Position numbers and translations under genes: made by a program. Positions 10,701-22,700 of a stretch of 64,000 bases of DNA are shown piece after piece. Source of the stretch: Nematostella vectensis (taxonomy: Eukaryota; Cnidaria; Anthozoa; Actiniaria; Edwardsiidae); assembly GCF_932526225.1 (NCBI RefSeq), contig NC_064041.1:8864313-8928312 (forward strand). Direction: 5' to 3'. The stretch's first letter is position 1. Every line of letters starts with the position of its first letter. Below the pieces are notes generated by a model. It saw nothing but the letters and a program-made list of their open reading frames with translations. It ran no database searches and was not told the origin of the DNA.

Positions 10701-13700
10701 CTGCAAAATGCTGGAGTCTGCGTCATCCTCAACCTTGTACCCCGAGGGACAAATGGTGCCTTTGGCCTTGAAGCCCTTCTCGTAAGCCTGAATACGAAAA
10801 AGGATTTACTTTTTATATGAGAAAAAGTAGAGGTAGTCATGAAGCGCTAAATCATATTCTGGTGTGCAGGCAAATATCTGGGAACTAAGCTTTTTGGCGG
10901 GAAACTTTTGCCTCCATCTTTATCCTGACACGAGAAAGGATTTACTTTTTACATGAGCAAAACGTGTGGTAGTACGAAGCATCAGATCATATTTTGGTGT
11001 GAAGGCGATTGTCCTGGAACTAAGCTTTTTGACGGGAAACCTTTGCGGTGTGAAATTTTTACGCGCGCAATTTTTTTTGCTACGTCGAACACAAAGGCTG
11101 TTTTATTTTTCCAAATATGGTGATGGTATCAGAAGACGAGCTCAATAAGTATCTTTTCCATTCAATTCACACAAAAGAATATATATTTAACCTCTCTTGA
11201 TTCACAGAAATATTTACACCACCATGGAATCGAAATTTCTAAAAAAATTATAAAGAACGGCTGAAAATATTTCGAAAAGGAACACTTTCAGTGTTCATTT
11301 CAGTGTTTCATTCCTCGTGCAAAGCACTTGTACATTTTTATATTTTTAATTGTACAAAGGTTGTCGATTTTTCACAAAACATGTCAGAGAAAATATAAAT
11401 GATCATTTCTAAAAGCTGAGCGAGATCGTGTATTTTTTAGTGAATTTCTTACAAAACTCAAACCTCGAACAATGAGCTTGGGTTACCTGTGGGTAACCAT
11501 TTTTCCGCGCGCGTGCACGTTCGAACGAAAAAATTATGACGCAAACAAACATTTTATCCAGTAAAGTTACAAGACAAAACCGTTATAGCTGATAAGAAAA
11601 AAAAAATAATGAAGGTAAGAAAAATTTAATCAAAGCGAGGAAAATGGACAAAAAAGTAATTCAAATGGAAGAAAATATCCACAAGGCATTGCACGCAAAC
11701 CTGAAGCTGTTGAAAGATTTCAAGAGTTGCGCTTCAGAACTGGATAATCTAATGACTGAAACAGATAAGCTTAGACCTCTTGTGCAAGGCAAGAAACTGA
11801 ATGAGCAAGCGTCTGAAAGATGTAAAATGACAATAGACGAATGCAAAACGTTGGCTGAGCGTGCAAAGAAAACAGTGAAAACCCTTGCGGAAACCGGGAA
11901 AATCAAAATGGAAGCTTTGAAGTTTGCGGTACCAAATGATAGAAAACTTTCTCAGCAGTTCGTAGAGTGGTTGTCAAGGGAGTTAAAGAAAGCACTGGAC
12001 GAGTTATCTGCTGTAGAGGTCTTCTGCGGTGAAAGAGATGGGAAAATTGCAGAAGGTTACAACTGGGTAAAGTTTCGTTGTCTTCAAACGGACATGCCAA
12101 AACTAAAAGCCGAATTAACTAATGCAGAGGAGGCTGTGACGAATACAGAAAAGTTGCTACATGAGATGCGGGCCAAACACGACGAGGGAGTGTGTTTGAT
12201 ATGTTTCCACTTGCAAGAGAAGAAAAGAAAAGCAGAAACTCTGACAAGAATTCACGAGAACACAATAGAGGCATTCAGACGGCGAATGCAAGATGACAGG
12301 ATTGAAAAAGATAAACACATCAAAATGGAGCGAGAAAAGTTGTCAAAGACTATCACAGCTCTCCAGAAAGAGAAGGATAAATTGGATGAAGAATTCAGAA
12401 TTATTTCAGAAAAGTGGTTGACAGTTGAGAAAGAGCTGAGACTAACACAACTCGCAGAAAAGAAAACAAAGGCTCTGTTGGTTTCAGAGGAGGAGAAAAA
12501 GAAAAAGCTTCAAAAGTCGATAAGTGAATTTGAAGCGAGGAAGAAAAGAGCAGAGCTCGAAATAAAGGAAATTGAAAAAAGCAGAAAAGCGTGCTCAAAG
12601 CGAGGTCGCGGCAAATGGACGTTCGGGTCTGCAAAAAATTCCTTCAGGAAAAAGAAATAAGTACGCAGAAAAAAATTGAACGAGAAAAAACCGTAAAAGG
12701 AAAATAAGGACACGTATAGGAATTGTGTTATTATTTTTCATTTATTATACTATACTATAAAAAATTCAGACATGTGTGCTTCTTGGCTCTAATTTAATTT
12801 TCAGGATAAAGCCACATCCGTTTTGCAATTTTCTTTTCTTTATTTTTTGTTGTGTTTGATAACATGTCTAAGCACGCAAGCTAAAGACTAGTTTTGGATC
12901 GGAGAGTCTAACGTTAATGAAACACTTCTCCAGCTTTTCCCACTATTTTCATTTTGTTGACAGCTACATACGGCCGTCGATAAGATATTTCTCGTGAATT
13001 TTCTTAGTTATTCAGACTAACTAAGCTGCTAAGTGAAAGTAAGTGCGAATAACGCGAGAAGTAAGAAGTACTTGATAGAAAAAACCTGTTAAATGCAAGC
13101 CACTTCATCGTCGTTCCGCAATCTAAATCTGCACACTGGCGACATTACGACATAACAACATAACAACAAATTTAGCAATGCATAGTGCAAACTGTACAAT
13201 GGCGACATTACGATATTACAAAAAATTTAGCAATGCATAGTGCAAACTGTACACTGGCGACATTACGACATTACGACATTACGACATAACAACAAATTTA
13301 GCAATGCATAGTGCAAACTGTACACTGGCGACATAACGACATTACGACATTACAACATAACGACAAATTTAGCAATGCATAGTGCAAACTGTACACTGGC
13401 GACATAACGAGATTACGACATTACGACAAATTTAGCAATGCATAGTGCAAACTGTACACTGGCGACATTACGACATTACGACATATTTAGCAATGCATAG
13501 TGCAAACTGTACACTGGCGACATTACGACATAACGACAAATTTAGCAATGCATAGTGCAAACTGTACACTGGCGACATAAAAAAACATAATCGACATAAC
13601 GGCATAAGAGAAAAAAACTTGTCTCTTTCTTATATGTCGCTACTCATAGAAAATTGTAGCGTGCGCCAAATCTCGTAGCAGCGACAAAGAAATGTTTCTT

Positions 13701-16700
13701 GTACGTATAGTTGGGAAACATTTTCGTGTCACGCTCTACAAAATTTGTCGCGCATTACATTTTTTAGCGGTGGCTGAACATTTAGAAAACATATAGGAGA
13801 CATGTCGCATGTTACAAGTCGTCTAGTTTAGCCAGGCATTTGTCGATGTAAACAGTAAACACTTGAACAGAAGTACAAAAAATAGTGCGCGCCTATGTCG
13901 TTATGTCGCCATATGCCCAACGCTTTCCTTGTGAATAGAGGGTCGTGAAATATCTTAAATTTCCCTCTCAACCAAAAGTCATAAAGTTTAAAAAAACTCC
14001 AACAACAGATTCATTACAAATTACTGTAAATGCTTAGCGCCGGACGCTTATTCGATTTTTCATGTCCTGAGCGAGGCGCTTATTCGAGGAAGGCGATTAT
14101 TTCAAAAAGTGCTATTTTTGGTGTAAGGGAAAACATTTCCCATAAAATGTTGTGTCGGCTATAACTGTCAGTTTTCGTTACTTCTCTCCTAACCTACAGC
14201 TCCACTAGGAGTCTATTTTGTAATATACGTAGAATCGAGGCGCTTTTTTGAAAAGACCGCTTTCAAATACTAAAATGTCTCGAACATAAACATTAAAAAA
14301 ATAACAAATTTACATAGCAATCTCGATCCCATACAGCAATTTTCTCGTAAAAAAACATTTACACCTTACAAATCATTGTTTTTAGCTGACCAAGTAAGTA
14401 ATGTTATTTCATTACAAGTTTGTGCTAAAACTGTTTTTTTTTTTCATTTGACCACTAAATTTTGAACGTGTTTAAGTTTATCGTTATCAAAATTAAAAAT
14501 GTTTTTCCGCAAACAGGGTTGTCATAATTACACGAACAAACAGCAGAGTAACAAAGAAAAATATATTGGTTAATATTTCAGTGTTAGAATTCAATTTCCG
14601 TTTGAATTTTCTTGTTTTCCCCATTTACAAAGGGAATCTTTGAAAAAAAGATTTCATAATGCAATTCAGGGCAACAAGGCAATTTATTTTAGTAATTAAA
14701 CGGAATAATGAACAAGAAAACACTATACAATGTCATCTATATGGTAATGAATAACAATGCAGAAACATAACTTAATATCAGCAGAAAAGACTAAAAGACC
14801 CGTTTTGGAGATTAAACTTTTTGCTTTAGTTGAAAATAGATGACACTTCCCTTTTACGTATTACGCAAAAAAAAAAGAGATAAAGTCAATTGATGTTTTT
14901 CGCAATTAGGTCCGTCGTACTTGGTGCTAATTGAAGGGTATTTTTTTTTAATATGATACTGTTGGTCTATTGTTGTTCTGGAGGAGCAATAGAGCCCTGA
15001 GTCAGTACGGAAGCGAGGGAGCAAATTAGCGGAGGTTGAGACAGAGCGGATGAAATCTGACATTTTAAAAAGCGTCGATCTCCATTATAATATCAAAGAC
15101 AAGAGAGAGGGCGATAGTACGACTAAGCGAAAAAGCCAATCTGAGAAGGTAAAGATACTGTATTTTTATTATAAGAACCTTTATTCATTATGACTCAGCG
15201 AAAAAAAATAGACCGCTGAGACTATAGAATATTAGTTAATAAAACAATATGATCTTCCGTGTATATTTCTTATGAGCTTTTATAAAACTCAATAACGATC
15301 CTTAAATGTACAAGTATAACTACAATAGTGAGTTTATTTTCTGGGTTTTTACGATAATGGTCTTTCCCCACGCGGTGTTGAAGGTAAGAGCTTTCCTATA
15401 CTGTATACTGCACCTTGATTTGGAATGTTTATTCTTACACAGACCTCCTGTGTGACAAAGAGTGTGATACAAGACTCTATCCAGCTTGCTTGTCGATAAG
15501 GCCACAAAGGAACCGGCGACAACTTAATTTTTGCAGACAATCATTTACAGCGGGATTTCCGACGACAAACACCGTCTTCCGCAAAACGGGTTGCCTAGAG
15601 ACACTGGACCGTGTATATTGGGCGTGCAAACTCAATTTACGCAGACGACCTCAAGGTTTGATTTTCTTTACTTTGGCGTTGTATTACGGCAAGAGCGATT
15701 GAATATTGCATTCATATGGTAATGTATTAACCAGCGTAGAAGCCTTTTCTCAAGGTGTCACTGCAATCAAAAGCGCTGACTTTTTTATCAACTCATTAGT
15801 GTTTCAAATACAAAAGCTAAAACGTTAGCGTTTAGGGACGCAGCTTCGCTGGTCGGCACTGTTTTGGTCTGCAACAACCTTTCTGAATCTGGTTTCATTT
15901 TGTCGGCTCGGTTGCACTAGGATGTGACAACTGTAACAAGGAAAACTGCTGTAGAAAAAGAGTGTCTTTGAACGGGTATCTCTAACAAACTAAAGCAGGC
16001 CTTCTAAGCGTACTGAACACCCAGGCGTTTTAACAGAGTACCGAGTTCATAATTTTCGAGTACTGACTTCGGAAACGATGCAGTTCTTTCTGTTCCTTGC
16101 GTGTTTTCTGAGGATACAGATCCTATCGGTCGCGCAAAAGAGGTATTACCGCCCTGGAAATATAACCATCGGAGCCCTTCTTCCATTCCACGTCAAGAAC
16201 GACCAGGACGGCTGCGGCGAGTTTTACGCGTTCGGCGTCGGCTACTACGAGGCATTCACACTCGCTATTGAACGAATAAACAACGACACGGCCCTTCTCC
16301 CTAACATTACCCTTGGAGTGGACATTTGGGATTACTGTGATCTTCCGGCGATCGCTGTGAAGGAGGCACACGGTATCGCGATGAATAACTATCTGAATGA
16401 GATAGGAGCGGTCAAGGGCGGTACAGGTGATAAGAGCTTCGACGTTACGGCTCCTGTTGTGGCAGTGATTGGTACGGAGGACTCGAGCAGCACAAGTCTG
16501 GTCTCTAGTTTGTTGCAGGTAAGTGAAAGCCATGAAATAAGTACAATAATTAAAGAAGGCCAATCTCGCCGCCATTTTATTCTCCCACTCGATGCCGAGT
16601 CACACAAGCATCCAATTTCATCGGCTAACCAAGAAATGTTCAATCAAATATCGTCAATAAGGTATCAGACTTCATTCGTAGATTGTTATTTGGAAGTTTC

Positions 16701-19700
16701 CTTGCGAATTAACCGCTGTATTTTCAATGATAAACAATAAGAATAGGAGTGGTTGATTGACATGCTTTAAGGCGGCTATATATCACCAGTTGGGCATCGA
16801 ACTTTAATTTTTGTTGGGCCACGCTTATGGCTATAATTTTTTCAATTTATCAAGCGGATTTTGACCAAGGATTGGCTTGTTTAGTGAACGTGGACTAAAA
16901 AGTCTATGGCAAACACAAATTTCGATTTCAGTGAATATGATCTAACTAAACAATTGCATAAGACCACACTGTCTTTTCAAAATTTGCAGTTTCGAAAGTC
17001 GCAACTGTCAACACGCAAATCTAGTAAAGGTCATAAATCAACTCAGTTTTGTAAAGACAAGAAATAACAGTTCGAAAATCAAACCATTTTTAATTGTCGA
17101 ACTCTACATTACTTTCGTTACCGATTGAAGTGGATTCTCAAAATGGTATGTTTGGTTGGAATTTTAGCGTGAGATCGAGGCTTTGTCAGGTTGCGATCAA
17201 ATACCACAGGGTCCCCATGCTATCTGAAGACTCAGTGTCTACTGTTTTCACAGGTTGTGAACATCACGACCATAAGTCCTTTCGCGACGAGCGAGGAGCT
17301 CAGTATGCCGTACTACAGCAAATTCTTCCGCACTATACCCCCGGACGGGCAGCAAGCCAAGGCCATGGTGGATATCATAGAGCATTTCGGATGGAAGTAT
17401 GTCGCCGCAGTTGCGGTGGACCACTCATACGGGCGGTACGGCGTGAGGGCGCTTGAGAAGGAGGCGTATAACAGGGGTTCTTTTTGTATCGCATTTGTGG
17501 ACTACTTCACAAGATCAGGTGAGCTTATCGGTCAAAATCGATCAAGTGGTACATCCTGGGGGCCAAATTTCCGTTGATAATGTTGCGATCTGTTGATATT
17601 GTTCCGATGATTTTCATTGCGCATAAACTACTTGCTTCTCCGCTTTCTTTTTAGTCCATACATCCTTCGCCAGTGAAATGAGCTTCTTTAAACAATATGT
17701 ACTCCAGCATCCTCTTATATTAATATCGATGACAGTGTTAACGAACACTTTTCGTCTTTTTTTAAGGCTAGGTTCGAAAAGGTTGTCTAATGGTTATCTT
17801 ATCTAATGTTTATGCCGAGGAATCTACCAGAGAGTAAAAAGCATTTTTCACATCATATTGTATTTATCTATCAACTATGTTTACATTGTTCGCATAGAAT
17901 CTAATCAGTTTCAATAGGCCATTCCAGCTATAATGAGCGCGCATTACCATAGAAACCTACCTCAACTACCAGAATGCAGCGCGCGCATTTTTAAGCTTGC
18001 ACCAAACAAAGCGCGCGCGCTGCATGACGGTAATTGAGGTAGGTTTCCATGGTGAGTGCGCGCGTATGCTTATAGCTGGAATTGCCTATTATGACGAAAC
18101 AAAAGAGTTGGGCCAGGGCCTTAGTTATCGCGCGCGCAATTTCACTCCCATTTCACCGTACATCAACTCAGTGCCGAATATGAAAAGAAAGTCTTAACTA
18201 AAGTCTCAACTAAACCTCAGTTACCTGCGCCAGAATTTAGTATATTCGATAAGGATTTTGTTTTGCCATTTATGCTCTCAGAATATGGAGAAATGTCATA
18301 AGTTAAGAAAAACACTCGAAAGGCGACAGAAGTTTTAAGGTTGGTTCTCACTTGGATGTAAGCGCAAGTGGAACGCACGTAGTTTTCCGGTTCTCACTAG
18401 CACATAAAGCGCAAGAAAACGCAACTGCTTGATTTTCTGGCGCTTGTGCTTGGGTTTGACCGATTCACACTTGTGTTGCGCTTCCGTTTGCGCTTACGCT
18501 TGTGCTTACGCCCTAGTGAGAACCAACCTTCAGTTTCTGGGCAAGAGGAGACCTAGAAACAGAAACGCGATGTTGTGAATGATGATGATTTTGTGAATCT
18601 AGCTAGCGGATAAATATGTCGGTAGCAGAACTGCCAAAACCTAACATCTAAATTTTATTAAAAAACACATCAGCATGTCTTCCCAGCATGCCCCCCCGCG
18701 CAACGTAAGATTATGACAAATATTCAACACCTTATGTTAATCGTTAAATACTGTTGTCTTTTTAGGCTACATGGGAAAGATTACAAGTATCATTCAAAAG
18801 CTCAAGCGCGAAACTAACATCCGGGTCATCGTATTCTGGAGTAGTTACGAGCCCGCGAAGCGATTCCTGGAAGAAGCAAGCGCGCAAGGCATGACGGGAC
18901 GGACATTCCTGATGAGCGAAGCAATGGCAACTATCGCTCAAGATCTCCTTCAGAGACATGTCGACGTGCTGAACGGCTCAATCGGTCTCATGCCTCACCG
19001 TTACCGCGATCACGTGTATGAAGCTCATCTGCGCATGCTCAGTGCAGCTGACACGCGGGGTAACCCGTGGTGGGACGAGTTCTGGGCGAGTGAATTCGGG
19101 TGCGATAACTCGCAAAGTAAATCGAGCAATCGTTGTAGAGACTCGTTGGAAGTTTCCCAGTCGGGATTTAACCGCTTGTATAACAGCTACAATCCGTATC
19201 TTGCGGATGCGGTATACGCCATCGCGCATGCGCTAGATGATGCCCGGAATTGTACGCGTGATTGCACGAAGTCCCCGGATGTTTCCCCTGGAGATGTAGC
19301 GAAATACTTGAGGCAAGTCTCATTTAAGGGTTTCACAGGTCACGTGTACTTCAGCGACCAAGGAAACCCAGCGGATTCTTTCTACGACGTTGTGCATTTC
19401 CGGTCTAGCGAGACCACTGGCCCGTTTTCCGTTCAGATAGTGGGCTCATGGCGCCAGAGCGACCTCAAGCCTGCCTTGTTCAGCGTGAATCAATCACGCA
19501 TGCGCTGGAATAACGAACGAAACCAAATACCTGCTTCTGTTTGCAGCGAAACCTGTCAAGCCGGTTTTAGGCAAACGAAAACAGTAGCATGCTGTTGGGA
19601 ATGTCTACCCTGCCAAACAGGTTATATCAATTCGGTCCCAGGTTCTCTTAACTGTACAAAATGTCCCTTTAGACAAATGTCTAATTTGGGTAATACAGAG

Positions 19701-22700
19701 TGTGTGGACCTTCCAGTTGTCAACATAAGCTGGACGGACACGACGAGCGTTTTATTTCTGATCTTCACTGCCATAGGGATGGTCGCTACGATATTTACAT
19801 TTGCCGTGTTCATCATTCACCAGGATACTCCGGTCGTAAAGGCATCAAACCGCGAACTTAGCTATCTCTTGCTGTTACTTATCGCACTTTCGTTTGTTTT
19901 GACAGTACTGCATCTCGCTATTCCCACCACTGCACTGTGCTACGCCGTCCAGCCTTACCGATATCTCACATGCACTGCCTCCGTCTCCATACTCCTCCTA
20001 AAGACAAATCGTCTCGTGCGCGCATTTCAAACCAATGTCATTCCACCATGGTTCAAGAAATATGTCCTGGACCGCAAGCGCCAGCTGTATGTAGTCTTCC
20101 TACTAAACAGTATTCAGATTATACTAACAGGGCTATGGATAGGGCTAGACCCGCCGTACATGAGCGAAGACATCCACCCCCAAGAGTATGTTTTCCTTGC
20201 GTGCTTACCATTTAAGACAAAAACCGGGAACGCCTTACGCACCATCATGTTTGTTTATTTTATTTTTCTCTCACTCGTGTCTTCTGTGTATGCATTCAAG
20301 GCGCGCAGGTTGCCTGACAACTTCAACGAAGCGCGCTTCATAGGGTTCTCAATGTATGTGATGCTATTATCCTGGATAGCGTATTACCCCGTGGATTCTG
20401 CCCTCGAGGGGTACTACATAACCATAGTGGCTTGTGCCACGGCTCTTGTCATTGCGTACGGGTTGCTATTATGTTTGTTTGCACCAAAACTTTTCGTTAT
20501 TCTTAGAAGACCGCAGCAAAATACGGTGGACTTTGTGAAGACAGAGCTGGGTCATTTTAGCGTGAATATCGCCAATGCGTATGCGCATAAGGTAAACCCA
20601 GTAATCGCTCGAGCCTCCCCGGACTCAAGTCACGTGATACAAGACCAGTTACAAGACCGTGAGACTAGCAATGTAAAACATCATAGCGAAGCATGTTGAA
20701 ATGGTGAGTTGCACCTGAATTATATACGTACTACTTGCCTTTCAACAAGGTAAAGGGGACATATTGAGAACATGGTGTACATTGAAATGGGCCGTCATTG
20801 ACTGATGTAATAACTTTACCTCCTCGTTTTCGTAGTAGTCGATAGTATAGTCAGGGTTGACGACGAAAAATCGCTTTTTCCAGTTCTTGATAAGCGCTCC
20901 TTGTTTGATAAGGTATCCAGTCTTCCTCGGCTCCTTGAGCTCAACAGGCTAAAATAAATGTACAGGTATAAAAAAAATACAAACACGCCATCCTCGTTAA
21001 CTATACGACTCGTAAATTAGAGAACTTGTATTCTAAATATAGTCTCCACGATTCAGCAGATAGCGTGGGCCGCGCCACCCTGGGTACTAGAGCCTCCAGA
21101 CTTCTCTCGTTTAGTGACGCTCAGTCGAAATGTTGCTTCGTTCGTCGAGACATTTTGGCTGAGCGTCACAGGACGAGAAAAGTTTGAATAAAAGAGAGCA
21201 TAGATAGTCTTTTCACGTTTGATATTTTGCTAGGGTGATAACAATGTGGGTGACAGGCATTTTCTAGTAAAGTGCACGTGAAAAATTAAACGCTACGCAT
21301 GTGACGTTAAATTGATATTCTGAGAAAAATAAAGACTACATGCAAAATGCCTGGCTTATAAAAATAGAGGCGATGAGTTTTCTGTATGCCATCGCATGTA
21401 TAATGCAAATATATGATCCTTCGCGCACAGTTTAAACATAGGCTTTCTTGATGACAACGCTTCAAGAACAACGTGATCCGGACACACTTATCTGAGATGA
21501 CGTCACTAATTACGCGACCCGGAACCACCTCTCTGTGGTGACGTCACTAGTCACGTGATCCGGACTCACCTCTCTGTACTTGAGTTCCTTCTTGGTTTCC
21601 TCCTCTGCGAATGCCTCTTGATCCATCTGTTTCATCTTAGCTTTAGCGACCTCTACCCCGTACGCCAGGGGGTACTCCACCGCAAACGTGGCGAGGAACT
21701 CGGAGGCAAGATCTGAAAGGGAGAGAGGAAAAAAGCAATGACGATAGGATAGAAAAGGAGGGGCTGGATAGGGGTAAAGGGACTCCACCGCAAACGTGGC
21801 GAGAAACTCAGAGGCAAGATCTTAAGGGGAGAGAGGAATAAAAAGACCATGGGGTAGAGATGGGGGATAGAGGGATGGTAAGGGGTGAAGGGACTCCACC
21901 GCAAACGTGGCGAGAAACTCGGAGACAAGATCTTAAGGGGAGAGAGGAATAAAAAGACCATGGGGTAGAGATGGGGGATAGAGGGATGGTAAGGGGTGAA
22001 GGGACTCCACCGCAAACCTTTTCTTATTTAATAAGTAATATCTGTATAATAGAGGGTGCTAATAAAATATGTTGTTGTTGTTGTTGTTGTTGTTGCAAAC
22101 GTGGCGAGAAACTCGGAGGAATGATCTGCAGGGAAGTTAGAAATAAAGGATAGAGAAGAAGGGGGGGTCGGGTGGGGAGGGGATTCTACATCAAACCTGG
22201 CAAGGGACTCTTGGGCAAGATCTACAGGGAAGAGAGGAATAAAACAAGGACATATCTTGAAGGTTAACAGCTGAAATCGGGAGTTCGCCTAATTTCTGCC
22301 CCAAAATAGAAACAGCACGTTTCATAAAATGGAACTGGATTTGGGGGTATGTCAACTGATTCAATAACCCCCTCTAGATAATAGATAATACATGACAACC
22401 ACAAATCATTAGCCAGCTTGCCGGCTCTGATTCGGTTTTATTCGGAAATGTTTTGTTGTCAAAATTGGGAATCCTGTGGCGCGTGCCGCCGAGGTGCGCT
22501 GGGTAATATACGAGGACAAAACATTTTCGAACAACCGCCCGAATGAGAACCGACAAAATCGGCTAGAAGGCTTAAAGTCATCGGGTAAAAATTTCACTAA
22601 TCTCAAAGGACTCTATCTTTGGCATTTGCAGACTAAAGATTACTGTGCAAAAGAACAAATTCGGTTTTCTAAAGCTTCAGACGATTTGCTAAGACTTTTC

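Noticed and set aside
12401-12713. Minus-strand open frames opposite the coiled-coil ORF
   Set aside because: Mirror frames of Lys/Glu-rich codons (Phe/Leu/Ser-rich), not independent genes.
21653-22015. 120-codon repeated Pro/Leu frame on the minus strand
   Set aside because: Off-frame translation of the exon 2 edge array.
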